This document shows, piece after piece, positions 44,048 to 52,433 of a DNA stretch of 64,000 nucleotides. The notes under the pieces were generated by a model. That model searched no databases and was not told the DNA's origin. It saw only the letters and a list, made by a program, of their open reading frames with translations. Numbering within the stretch: the first letter of the stretch is position 1; each line of letters opens with the position of its first letter. The translations under genes and the position numbers were made by a program. Origin of the DNA: GCA-001856825 sp038729485 (lineage in GTDB: Archaea > Thermoplasmatota > Thermoplasmata > Thermoplasmatales > GCA-001856825); contig JAVYRX010000003.1 of assembly GCA_038729485.1 (NCBI GenBank), positions 62,001 through 126,000 of the forward strand, in the 5' to 3' direction.

Positions 44048-45175
44048 ATGGATGAAGTGAATATAAAATGTCCAGTGTGCGGAACAGATATCCCCATAAC
44101 GGATGCTCTCAAAGAATCCATCAGGAGGGAGATGGAAGAAGAGTACAATAGGAAGCTCAGGGTAGAGTTAGAAAAGAGAGTAAAATTGGAGGTTGAAAAG
44201 AAAGAGGAAGAGCTCAACGAGAATTATAGAACTATGGAAGAACAGCTAGAAATAAAGAGCAAGAGACTTGAAGAAGCTATGAGGAAGGAGAGCGACGAAA
44301 GGAAGCGGAGAATTGAGCTCGAGCAACAGCTCCAGGAACAAAAGATTGAGATTGAAAGGAGAGTTGACGAAGAAAGGAGAAAAATAGAAGAGACCACAAA
44401 GAGAAGGCTGGAGGAGGATTTTAACCTCAAAACGAGGGAAATGCAAGAAAAGAACGAAGAGTTAGCCAGAACGGTGCAAGATTTACAAAGAAAGATAGAG
44501 CAAGGATCGCAGCAGCTTCAGGGTGAAGCGCTGGAAATAGAACTTGAGGAATTCCTTAGGAATTCGTTCCCGGTGGACTTGGTTGAACCCGTGCGTGTTG
44601 GCACAAAGGGTCCGGACATAATTCACAAGGTCAGATCTCCGGCTGGTTTTGAAGCGGGTTCAATAGCATGGGAAGCCAAGAGGACGAAGGACTGGAAGGA
44701 CGAATGGGTGAGTAAACTTAAGGACGATCTTGTAAACTACAGAGCAGACGTGGGAATAATAGTCACGAGAACTTTGCCAAAAGAAATAGGCAGTTTTGGT
44801 GTTAAGGATGGTATTCTCGTGGCGAACTTTGAGAGCGCAATTCCTCTGGCACAAATAATAAGGTCGAATCTCTTAGAGGTGGCGAGACAGAAGAGAATAA
44901 ACCAAAGCACTGACGCAACGAAGGAAATTCTTTACAAATATTTCACAAGTCAACAGTTCAGGCAGCGCGTAGAGAGCATAGTCAGTTCCGTGAGGAAGAT
45001 GAAGGAAGATCTTGACGGTGAGAGAAGGGCGATGGAAAGGTTATGGGCGAAGAGGGCCAAGGACATAGAGAGGGCAGAGCTCGGCATATCAGCCATGTTC
45101 GGAGAACTTCAGGGCATTACTGGCCCCGAAATACAGGACATAAAAGAACTGGAACTTCCGCGGGACGAGGATTGA
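44048..45175 (+). CDS. DUF2130-like coiled-coil protein with nuclease-like domain
   Basis: 375-residue protein. An N-terminal CPVC knuckle is followed by a long charged coiled coil (about residues 20-165), then a globular domain with GPDIIH and IAWEAKRTKDWKDEW, resembling the acidic/lysine pattern of the PD-(D/E)xK fold, and a second helical tail (about 280-360). This order matches DUF2130 proteins, found in bacteria and some archaea, whose function is unknown; a DNA-processing or defence role has been suspected from the fold only. Ends two bases from the convergent membrane gene. Confidence 0.65.
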   Translation: MDEVNIKCPVCGTDIPITDALKESIRREMEEEYNRKLRVELEKRVKLEVEKKEEELNENYRTMEEQLEIKSKRLEEAMRKESDERKRRIELEQQLQEQKIEIERRVDEERRKIEETTKRRLEEDFNLKTREMQEKNEELARTVQDLQRKIEQGSQQLQGEALEIELEEFLRNSFPVDLVEPVRVGTKGPDIIHKVRSPAGFEAGSIAWEAKRTKDWKDEWVSKLKDDLVNYRADVGIIVTRTLPKEIGSFGVKDGILVANFESAIPLAQIIRSNLLEVARQKRINQSTDATKEILYKYFTSQQFRQRVESIVSSVRKMKEDLDGERRAMERLWAKRAKDIERAELGISAMFGELQGITGPEIQDIKELELPRDED

Positions 45176-45757
45176 TTATCTTTTATCGCCCAGCCCCGAT
45201 AGGTAACCTCCAAATCCCACCCCCCAAAGGAGGAACGGATAAACGACAAGTCTCTCCCACCCTCCCCTACCTATAACCGGGGGATAATGGTACAGGATAA
45301 ATACGGCTATTGCAAAATAAGATATGAGACCAAGGATTATGGAAGCATAAATCATGGCCCCACTTTCAAATCTGTATGCATAAATTGCCGTCAAAGGCCC
45401 AACGATGAATGTAAAATATGAAACATATGTATGAATGGACCCAAAATTCTCATTGAAAACACCAACCAGGAGGGCTCCAAGACCAGTTAGGGCTATCAGG
45501 GACGCGAATACGGTAGATCTGAAACCGCGATAAATAAAGAAAGCATCTATTACGACAATGATTCCAAGTATGGATATGGATAGATTGAAGAAAGGGCCAG
45601 TCGGGCCAACTCCAAGATCGCTTATGTAATTATTTGATATGCTGTAACCTGGGTACATAGCCTCCGTGACGAACATCATTATGACAAACTGGACGGTTGC
45701 AGCAAAAAGCAGGATTCCTGCAACGTTCACGCTTCTCCTTGAGATGATCTTAGCCAT
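45176..45757 (-). CDS. DUF998 family membrane protein
   Basis: 193-residue protein with six hydrophobic segments. NNYISDLGVGP at the first loop and NENFGSIHTYVSY are typical of DUF998, a family of uncharacterised archaeal/bacterial membrane proteins. It is convergent with the DUF2130-like gene, stops touching it by one base, and lies 36 bases downstream of a DUF1634 gene on the same strand. Function unknown. Confidence 0.7.
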   Translation of the reverse strand: MAKIISRRSVNVAGILLFAATVQFVIMMFVTEAMYPGYSISNNYISDLGVGPTGPFFNLSISILGIIVVIDAFFIYRGFRSTVFASLIALTGLGALLVGVFNENFGSIHTYVSYFTFIVGPLTAIYAYRFESGAMIYASIILGLISYFAIAVFILYHYPPVIGRGGWERLVVYPFLLWGVGFGGYLSGLGDKR

Positions 45758-45793
45758 AAAAGATTAATTGGAAACGTAGTTAATTAAATTAAC

Positions 45794-46189
45794 TCACCAT
45801 CCGAGCTGGCGTATGAATGGTCCAACTACCAGGAAACTTATCAAAACGATTAAGACAACCAGGCTGCATATAATTGCGTACAGTCTGTCATCTTCGTTCA
45901 GGAACATGAAGACTGTGAGCATCCCTCTTCCAACTGGAACGAATACGAGAATCATTATCCCTATGCTCATGAGTGCTAGAGGAAGATCTCTGGTCACATC
46001 TATCATGGACGTAAATGTCGTTAAGCTTGAATTCATCCTTGCCATGGAAAGTATTGATGAAAATCTGGAGGAGATCGACCAGTCAATCACGAAAGACAGT
46101 GCCATGCCAATTATTACGAAAGCAAAGCCAGCAGACACACCGTAAAGAAGGAACTTTCTTATAATCTTCCTGACGTTTAAGTGAGCCAA
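45794..46189 (-). CDS. DUF1634 family small membrane protein (pair 1)
   Basis: 131-residue protein with three helices (FLLYGVSAGFAFVIIGMAL; ALMSIGIMILVFVPVGRGML; LVVLIVLISFLVVGPF) and the PVGRGMLTVF motif of DUF1634. These proteins usually accompany TauE/SafE permeases; here the start overlaps the TauE/SafE gene by 13 bases. It may regulate or complete that transporter. Confidence 0.75.
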   Translation of the reverse strand: MAHLNVRKIIRKFLLYGVSAGFAFVIIGMALSFVIDWSISSRFSSILSMARMNSSLTTFTSMIDVTRDLPLALMSIGIMILVFVPVGRGMLTVFMFLNEDDRLYAIICSLVVLIVLISFLVVGPFIRQLGW

Positions 46190-47082
46190 GTTATCAGGCC
46201 GCCTTTAATTAGCATCTCTACACTAACAGAAAGAAGCACCAATATAAGAACAAATTTTGCAATAGGAGTCTTCACTTTATTCAGGAGACTTCTTCCAACT
46301 ATTGAGCCGGGAAGGATACCCATTATCACGGGGGCTACGATGGGCGGAAAGATAAAACCAGATGAGAAGAGTATCCCTACGCTTGTTGCGGCGGTAATGC
46401 CCAGCATGAAATTGCTAGTTGCTGCAGATACCTTAAAAGGAATCTTCATAACTGAATTCATCGCCAGCGAGTTGAAAACCCCACCTCCGACGCCGAGCAT
46501 TCCAGATATTATCCCAGCGCCAAACATTGCCGTCATGCCCTCAGTTATCCTGCTAGGATGGTATTCAATCTCCTTCTTTTGGGTGGGATCGATATACTTG
46601 GATGAGAGTCTCAGTTTCTTGCTTAAGCCGCCGACGGTGGGGATCGACACCGGTTCTTTTGCAATACCACCTCTGATCAGGTCTATTGAGCAGAAAATGA
46701 GGACCAGACCAAATGCAAGGTATAAAATCCAGTCTATATGCATTCTAGAGAGGGTGATCGTTGTGAGAGTTCCTATGATCGCCCCACTTGTTATTGTAGT
46801 CAGCAACAAAGTTCCTATTCTGTAGTTGGCTGGCGATCCCCTATTGAAGGATGTTATGCCTGCTCCACAGGAGGTAGTTATGACGCCTATGAGGCTTGCT
46901 CCAATCGCATAAACGGGAGGTACCCCAAACAATGTTACGAACGGGGAAATTACCACCCCGCCGCCGATACCTACAAGCGCGCCCAGGCACCCTGCTCCGA
47001 ATGCCACCAAAAGCATTATAAGAAAGTATTCAAAGAAAGAGAATGATAGCATCTCAGCCTCGCTAGAAACGGGTACCTGCAT
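46177..47082 (-). CDS. TauE/SafE (DUF81) family permease, pair 1
   Basis: 301-residue permease with about eight helices in two repeats; each begins with a glycine-rich segment (GALVGIGGGVVISP and GMLGVGGGVFNSL), the hallmark of the sulfite/sulfonate exporter family TauE/SafE. A basic cytoplasmic loop (SLSSKYIDPTQKKEIEY) separates the halves. Family members export sulfite, sulfoacetate or related anions, or import some; the substrate is not settled by sequence. Paired with DUF1634. A paralogue pair lies at 48671-49974 on the opposite strand. Confidence 0.82.
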   Translation of the reverse strand: MQVPVSSEAEMLSFSFFEYFLIMLLVAFGAGCLGALVGIGGGVVISPFVTLFGVPPVYAIGASLIGVITTSCGAGITSFNRGSPANYRIGTLLLTTITSGAIIGTLTTITLSRMHIDWILYLAFGLVLIFCSIDLIRGGIAKEPVSIPTVGGLSKKLRLSSKYIDPTQKKEIEYHPSRITEGMTAMFGAGIISGMLGVGGGVFNSLAMNSVMKIPFKVSAATSNFMLGITAATSVGILFSSGFIFPPIVAPVIMGILPGSIVGRSLLNKVKTPIAKFVLILVLLSVSVEMLIKGGLITWLT

Positions 47083-47420
47083 TCTGGCTGTTGTGCATAT
47101 TTTCAGGGGTTATAGATTCTGAGGTAGAATTTCTAACAGTTTTTTTCGTGGTTGGAACAAAAAAGCCAAGTAATATCAACGAAGCTGAAAAAGAATGCGA
47201 ACTTGATGTTGAAGCATGAAAATTTATCACATAACAACACATATTTTTTAAAAAAAGTCACTTCATATAAATTATAAACCTTACCAGTTAAGCTAGAGAT
47301 GGATCAACGGAAAACAATGGTCGAAATTTAATAATACGAAAAAAGAAAAACCATCGGTCGCCCTTAACCCAACTGGCTGAAAGAAGGATAATCATTTATT
47401 GATATTGATCCTACTGGAAT
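47083..47420. other. AT-rich divergent intergenic region
   Basis: 338 bases with no credible gene between divergent transcripts. It holds an A/T palindrome (TTTTTTAAAAAAA near 47244-47256), AT boxes around 47263-47276, and CATTTATTGA centred about 23 bases before the hydrolase ATG (47421), likely a TATA box. For the minus-strand permease a weaker TCTATAACC lies about 31 bases before 47082. Confidence 0.4.
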
Positions 47421-48128
47421 ATGGAAAGAAATGAGCTATCAACATCAATCGGGAAAATATCTTTTTTGGAGCGAACAGGAAGATACCCCGTAATATTTCT
47501 TCATGGTCTAGGGGGAACGGGCAATTCCTGGATCAAACTTCAGAAATACCTGAACGAAAACCTCGCTCTTTATTTCCTGGATTTAATTGGTCACGGGAGA
47601 TCAGCCAAACCTCAGGCTCAATATGAAATATCACTGCAGGAACGAGCTCTGGACGAATTCATATCGAAAATGGGGTTTGACAATTTTGCCCTAGTAGGAA
47701 ATTCATACGGCGGGTGGATTTCACTAAGGTTTGCGGTGGACATAAGACAACCTGATAAGATTGTTCTCGAAGATAGCGCAGGGATAAACAAGACATTTGG
47801 GGAGATGAATGCGACTGAGAGAGAACAGCTCATTGAGAGGATAGTCTCATCTAACAGCTTTAATGAGGAGCAGGTAATTAGAAGCATTGTGGATAATAAT
47901 GCAGATCCTAAATGGAAATTAAGGGAAGGAGAGCTTAGATCCATAGAGAGTGTGGCTCTTATAATATGGGGGGAGCTCGACACGATAATTCCAAAGGATA
48001 ATGGCATGAGACTGAGGGAGCTTATGAAGAATGCTCAGTATGTTGAAATAAAGGGGGCTGGACACGTGCCACACGCCATGGTTCCTTCTGAGGTCGGGAA
48101 AGTGATGAACGATTTCTTACTTTCATGA
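47421..48128 (+). CDS. Alpha/beta hydrolase
   Basis: 235-residue alpha/beta-hydrolase. The oxyanion region is FLHGLGGTGNSW, the nucleophile serine is in GNSYGGW, the acid is likely in WGELDTIIP, and the catalytic histidine in GAGHVPH. The cap between strands 6 and 7 is short (about 45 residues). Substrate unknown (esterase, dehalogenase or C-C hydrolase). Leaderless start 23 bases from a TATA-like box. It lies between the two TauE/SafE pairs. Confidence 0.82.
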   Translation: MERNELSTSIGKISFLERTGRYPVIFLHGLGGTGNSWIKLQKYLNENLALYFLDLIGHGRSAKPQAQYEISLQERALDEFISKMGFDNFALVGNSYGGWISLRFAVDIRQPDKIVLEDSAGINKTFGEMNATEREQLIERIVSSNSFNEEQVIRSIVDNNADPKWKLREGELRSIESVALIIWGELDTIIPKDNGMRLRELMKNAQYVEIKGAGHVPHAMVPSEVGKVMNDFLLS

Positions 48129-48176
48129 TTTTTAGATTTCTGGAAATCCTTATTAACCAGAAAACCATCTACAATC

Positions 48177-48632
48177 ATGGCATCAGAAAAGAAAAATGAG
48201 GAGAAAGAGTGGGAAAACGTTTCCATAAAGGGGGTACAAAAAAGCCTCTATGATAGGATGAAGAGGCTCGCAAGAGAAACAGGCAGAACGATTGGCGAAG
48301 TGACAAACGATGCATACAAAATAACTTTATCAGCCGCCTCTGAGACAAAAAAGGTGGGCGAAGAATTTTTCCAAGGTCTCTCTGAAAGAAGGGTAATCTT
48401 TATCCATGATCTCAGGAAGCTTGAGATTACAGGGGAAGAACTAAAGGGTTACAACAAAAAAGTCGCCTTTAGAAACATAGAAAATCTTTCTTTCAAGGAC
48501 CTGAGCAGGGATGATTTCGACAGGTACGTAGACTCAATAACGAACGTGAAATCTCTTTCAATTCCCAAGGAAATCCCTAAGTTTGACGTCTTAGAGAAAT
48601 CCACATTCGTCGACGAAATAAAATTCCTATGA
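48177..48632 (+). CDS. Predicted ribbon-helix-helix protein with repeat-like C-terminus
   Basis: 151-residue protein. After a charged N-terminal dozen residues the segment VSIKGVQKSLYDRMKRLARETGRTIGEV has the strand-helix-helix pattern of ribbon-helix-helix DNA-binding proteins. The C-terminal half has repeated short strands with hydrophobic periodicity (RKLEITGEEL, RNIENLSFKDL, NVKSLSIPKEI, SKFDVLEKSTF), resembling a leucine-rich or solenoid fold. Not recognised as a known regulator. TATA-like CTTATTAACC lies about 26 bases before the ATG. Situated between the two transporter pairs, it is a candidate regulator of them, which is inference. Confidence 0.5.
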   Translation: MASEKKNEEKEWENVSIKGVQKSLYDRMKRLARETGRTIGEVTNDAYKITLSAASETKKVGEEFFQGLSERRVIFIHDLRKLEITGEELKGYNKKVAFRNIENLSFKDLSRDDFDRYVDSITNVKSLSIPKEIPKFDVLEKSTFVDEIKFL

Positions 48633-48670
48633 GAAGGAAAGATTAATTTCTGAATACATAATTAACAATA

Positions 48671-49522
48671 ATGAATGACCTAGCTCTCTATTACATCATC
48701 CTTATACTTTTGGCCTCTTTGTTCGCCGGTGTAATAGGGTCGTTGGCCGGTCTAGGGGGCGGTGTGCTGATCGTTCCCTTCCTCACATTATTCTTTCGTG
48801 TTCCGATCTCACTTGCGATAGGGGCGTCGATAATATCCGTTATAGCAACTTCTAGTGGCGCTGCTTCTGCTTACGTCAAGGACAAAATATCAAACATTAG
48901 GGTCGGGACATTCCTCGTGTTATTTACAACTACAGGTGCAATAGTTGGGGCCGTTTTGGAGCATATAACACCCGTGAGGATAGTGTACATAACTTTTGGA
49001 ATAGTGCTTTTCATATCGCTTCTTCCATTCATAAGAAAGCTGGGTGAGGAATCACCTGAGGGGATCAAGAATGCTCCATTTGCGGAAAAGTTGTCGCTTA
49101 ACAGCACGTTTTACGACCCTTATACGAAGAAGGAAGTGAAGTATAATGTGACTGGCCTGAAGGGGGGTTCAACCGTCATGTTCATAGCCGGCCTCCTCTC
49201 CGGCCTACTTGGGATAGGCTCTGGCGTCTTCAAGGTCATTGCGATGGACGAGTTCATGAAGCTTCCCATAAAGGTTTCGACAACAACCTCTAACTTCATG
49301 ATAGGCATAACTGCGGCGGCAAGTGCCGGCATATATTTTTTCAACGGAGATGTTAATCCATTCATAGCTGCACCCGTGGCTATCGGCGTTCTTGCAGGTG
49401 CAATCATAGGAACTAGGCTCCTGGTGAGCATAAAAGGTACGACAGTCAGGAAAGTTTTTGCGGTAATAATAGTGGTGGTGGCAGTAGAGATGCTCCTTAA
49501 TGGGGTGGGAATACGAGCATGA
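48671..49522 (+). CDS. TauE/SafE (DUF81) family permease, pair 2
   Basis: 283-residue paralogue of the permease at 46177. Glycine-rich repeats GSLAGLGGGVLIVP and GLLGIGSGVFKVI mark the two halves, with a basic/acidic loop (STFYDPYTKKEVKY) between them, similar to STEIDP-type loop in pair 1. About eight helices. It overlaps the DUF1634 gene by four bases (ATGA). Anion export is the family's usual role; substrate unknown. Confidence 0.83.
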   Translation: MNDLALYYIILILLASLFAGVIGSLAGLGGGVLIVPFLTLFFRVPISLAIGASIISVIATSSGAASAYVKDKISNIRVGTFLVLFTTTGAIVGAVLEHITPVRIVYITFGIVLFISLLPFIRKLGEESPEGIKNAPFAEKLSLNSTFYDPYTKKEVKYNVTGLKGGSTVMFIAGLLSGLLGIGSGVFKVIAMDEFMKLPIKVSTTTSNFMIGITAAASAGIYFFNGDVNPFIAAPVAIGVLAGAIIGTRLLVSIKGTTVRKVFAVIIVVVAVEMLLNGVGIRA

Positions 49523-49974
49523 GTGACGAAGAAGAGGAAGAGGAGGAAGAAAGTGAAGAGATCAAAGAGAGAAAGGAAAAGGAAGAGGATCTATCCTCCA
49601 AGGTGCTTTCGCAGTACCTCATATGGAGTGTTATAATTTCCGTATCAATCATAATCTTTGGCACCTTACAATTCCTAATAACTGGTTCAAGCGGATATGT
49701 GAAATTGCCTGTCCTGGTGCTCATTAAGAGCGGAGGGATTTATACAAATGTTTTTCCTCATTACCTCAACACAATAGGTACGGGAATTCTTAAAGTAAAG
49801 TCTTTTGCCATAATAGAGTTCGGAATACTTATTCTTGTTCTCTCTCCAATAGGGAGAATGTTTCTGCAGATATTCATCTATGCCAAGGAGAGAGACAGGA
49901 ATTTTGTAATAATTGCGGCTTCCGTTTTCATCATCTTAGTATTTTCCCTCTACATCTCCAGATTTTTCAGATGA
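49519..49974 (+). CDS. DUF1634 family small membrane protein (pair 2)
   Basis: 151-residue protein: a strongly acidic tail (about 25 residues, mostly Glu, Asp and Lys) then three helices, with LVLSPIGRMFLQIFIY corresponding to the DUF1634 motif seen in pair 1. The acidic tail is missing from the pair 1 protein. It follows the permease with overlap and converges with an acetyltransferase gene two bases away. Confidence 0.72.
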   Translation: MSDEEEEEEEESEEIKERKEKEEDLSSKVLSQYLIWSVIISVSIIIFGTLQFLITGSSGYVKLPVLVLIKSGGIYTNVFPHYLNTIGTGILKVKSFAIIEFGILILVLSPIGRMFLQIFIYAKERDRNFVIIAASVFIILVFSLYISRFFR

Positions 49975-49976
49975 TT

Positions 49977-50447
49977 TCAGATCTTCTTTCCGTAAACGGA
50001 AACAATACTCCTCATTCCCTGGCTGCTGTAGAATTTATGGGCCAACAGGTTCTCCGTGGGAAATTCCACTGTGATCATTCCGCATCCCTTTGACTTTTCC
50101 TTTTCTATCAGTGCATCCATGAGCTTCCTTCCGAGCCCCGCCTTCCTGTATTCCGGCAAGATGTAGATTTCTGTTACCATAAGTTCTTTGAGCGGTTCAT
50201 AGAAATGACGCTCTATGATCTCTCCCATAATCATTCCCGCTATTTTTCCATCGGCGTCCGCAACCAAAACGTCCCTCGTATCCAGCCTAATTGCGCTGCT
50301 CAGGTATTCCAAAACCCTCTTCTCTACGTCTTCCGTTACTATGAATAGAGGGTCATGTTCAGAATTGAATCTTTTGAGCCTGACTACAAGATTTGCGACA
50401 TCCTTTAAGTCCTCCTCCCTTAGTTCCCTTATCTTGATTTCGTTCAT
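49977..50447 (-). CDS. GNAT family N-acetyltransferase
   Basis: 156-residue GNAT protein; the acetyl-CoA binding segment is LPEYRKAGLGRKLMDALI followed by FYSSQGM near the end. Overlaps the malic enzyme gene by four bases (ATGA) and follows it, so the two are co-transcribed. Substrate unknown; the linkage does not suggest an obvious one. Confidence 0.8.
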   Translation of the reverse strand: MNEIKIRELREEDLKDVANLVVRLKRFNSEHDPLFIVTEDVEKRVLEYLSSAIRLDTRDVLVADADGKIAGMIMGEIIERHFYEPLKELMVTEIYILPEYRKAGLGRKLMDALIEKEKSKGCGMITVEFPTENLLAHKFYSSQGMRSIVSVYGKKI

Positions 50448-51805
50448 ATTCTCGTCACACTCCTTATCAAATTCTGGTCAATCATTTTTTCTATGACCTC
50501 CCTGTTGTTTCTTATTATGTCCCTTGCACCAGTAAGGAAATCTTCCTTGCTTTTCTTCACTCTTGCAAGATTCTCCTTGACGCCGGCATATGCCAGTGCG
50601 GCTGCTACCCTTGGGAATACCTCCCATTCTTCCATGGTCGGAATGATATATTGGTCGTTGATTCCTTTTTCCTCTGCGAAATTGGCAAGCTCCCTTGCAG
50701 CCTCCACTATCATCTTCTCATTTATTTTAGTGACTCTTGCATCTAGCGCACCGCGGAAAACTCCGGGAAATACAAGGCTATTGTTAACCTGGTTAGCGAA
50801 GTCAGATCTGCCCGTCGCCACTATCTCTGCGCCATTTTCCTTGGCTTCGTTTGGCCATATTTCCGGAATTGGGTTCGCAAGGGCGAATATAATCCCTCTT
50901 TTCTCCATCTTCTTTACCCATTCACCCTTGATAACACCTGGGCCCTGTTTTGAGGCAGCGATAACAGCATCAGCGCCGTCCATTGCCTCCGCTATATCTC
51001 CCTTTCTCCTCTCTCCATTTGTCTTCAAGGCGAGGTCGTATTTCCAGGGATTCTCTTTCATGAGAATATCCATGTCCTCCCTTTCTGGATGAAGTATTCC
51101 ATGAGAATCCACCATGACAATGTTCTTCAGGTTGAAATCTGCATGGCTCAGAAGATTTACTGTAGCTATGTTTGCTGCACCAGATCCGACGACGACAACC
51201 TTGGTATCGCTCTCTTTCCTTCCAGTGATTTTCAATGCATTTATGAGGCCAGCAAGAGTTGCTCCTGCGGTGCCTAGCTGGTCATCGTGCCACACTGGGA
51301 TGCTCATGGAATCCCTAAGCTTTTCAAGGAGATAGAAGCATTTTGGAGACTCTATGTCCTCAAGATTTATTCCGCCAAAGGCAGGTTCGATAGCCCTGAC
51401 GATGTTTGCGATCTGCTCCTTGTCATGAACGTTCACGGGTATGGGTATTGCATCTACCCCGCCCAGGTATTTAAAAATTAAGCCTTTCCCCTCCATTACA
51501 GGCAGGGCCGCCTCGGGTCCAACATTTCCCAGTCCCAGGACCCTGGTACCGTCCGTTACTATTGCCACGGAGTTCCAACGCCAGGTCATTTCAAAGGAGA
51601 GTTCTTTGTTCTTTGAAATCTCCTTGGAGACGGCTGCGACGCCGGGGGTGTACCATACCGAGAAATCGTCTAGGCTTGTGACCGGTACTTTTGGAAAAGT
51701 TTGAATTTTCCCGAGAAATTCTTTTGCGTATTTTATAGCCAAATTAGAATATCTTTCACTTCCAGATTCTCCCTCGTTTCTCATGAAGGGGTATCGCAAG
51801 CGCAA
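50444..51805 (-). CDS. NAD(P)-dependent malic enzyme
   Basis: 453-residue malic enzyme that decarboxylates malate to pyruvate. Catalytic tyrosine in WYTPGVAAVS, lysine region GKGLIFKYLGGVDAIPI, metal-binding acidic FGGINLEDIESP and HDDQLGTA, and the NAD site VVVGSGAANIATVNLL. The short form without a phosphotransacetylase domain. Linked by function to the malate dehydrogenase at 20608. A neighbouring GNAT gene follows. Confidence 0.9.
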   Translation of the reverse strand: MRLRYPFMRNEGESGSERYSNLAIKYAKEFLGKIQTFPKVPVTSLDDFSVWYTPGVAAVSKEISKNKELSFEMTWRWNSVAIVTDGTRVLGLGNVGPEAALPVMEGKGLIFKYLGGVDAIPIPVNVHDKEQIANIVRAIEPAFGGINLEDIESPKCFYLLEKLRDSMSIPVWHDDQLGTAGATLAGLINALKITGRKESDTKVVVVGSGAANIATVNLLSHADFNLKNIVMVDSHGILHPEREDMDILMKENPWKYDLALKTNGERRKGDIAEAMDGADAVIAASKQGPGVIKGEWVKKMEKRGIIFALANPIPEIWPNEAKENGAEIVATGRSDFANQVNNSLVFPGVFRGALDARVTKINEKMIVEAARELANFAEEKGINDQYIIPTMEEWEVFPRVAAALAYAGVKENLARVKKSKEDFLTGARDIIRNNREVIEKMIDQNLIRSVTRI

Positions 51806-51911
51806 TGTTAAATTTTGTCTACAGGAACCTCAGAAAATGGGATCAGTAGCAATTCTTCTTTGCTTTTGATACATAAGGAAAGTATTTCATATTCCTTCAG
51901 ATATCACGGCA

Positions 51912-52433
51912 ATGACAGATCTCAGGGATCAGGTCGCGGAAGACAGGGGTGTAATAAAAAGAATACAGCTGATTTTTCCGGGATATCACGGTTACAGGAT
52001 AAATGAGGATTTGAGGGATGCGGACATAATATTAAAGGACGAACTGTACAAGAGAATGCTGAACTGCATTGGCAAACTTAAGGAGGCCGAACAAGCCTTG
52101 GTGAGAAGCGGCTCCTTCAAGGCCCTGGAATACTTCGGCACGCTGAGATCCAAAATACAGATGGCTGCAGAAGACATAAAACACCATGGGGCTGGCTACA
52201 CTGGGATTTCTCCTCCGGTGCGTGTTGACGCGAAGAAGATATCGTCCCTTTATGATCTAGATATGAAGATTTTTGAGAACATTAAGGGGATAGAGGGTGC
52301 AACGGACTCCCTCCTCAAATCATGCCAGTCCGGAAATCCTGACTTGACTGGCTTTTCGGTAATTGTTGGAATGGTAGACGAAATAAGTTCCCTCAACAAC
52401 AGTAGGGATGCCCTTCTATACGGGGGTGTGTAA
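51912..52433 (+). CDS. Helical protein at the head of the SPFH/zinc-ribbon operon
   Basis: 173-residue, mainly alpha-helical protein with no recognised family and no membrane segment. A central region (RMLNCIGKLKEAEQALVRSG) and C-terminal helices look like a helical bundle. The stop is followed by the ATG of the SPFH-domain gene with no gap, so they are translated together. Leaderless start: AGTATTTCATATT about 27 bases upstream. Confidence 0.6.
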   Translation: MTDLRDQVAEDRGVIKRIQLIFPGYHGYRINEDLRDADIILKDELYKRMLNCIGKLKEAEQALVRSGSFKALEYFGTLRSKIQMAAEDIKHHGAGYTGISPPVRVDAKKISSLYDLDMKIFENIKGIEGATDSLLKSCQSGNPDLTGFSVIVGMVDEISSLNNSRDALLYGGV

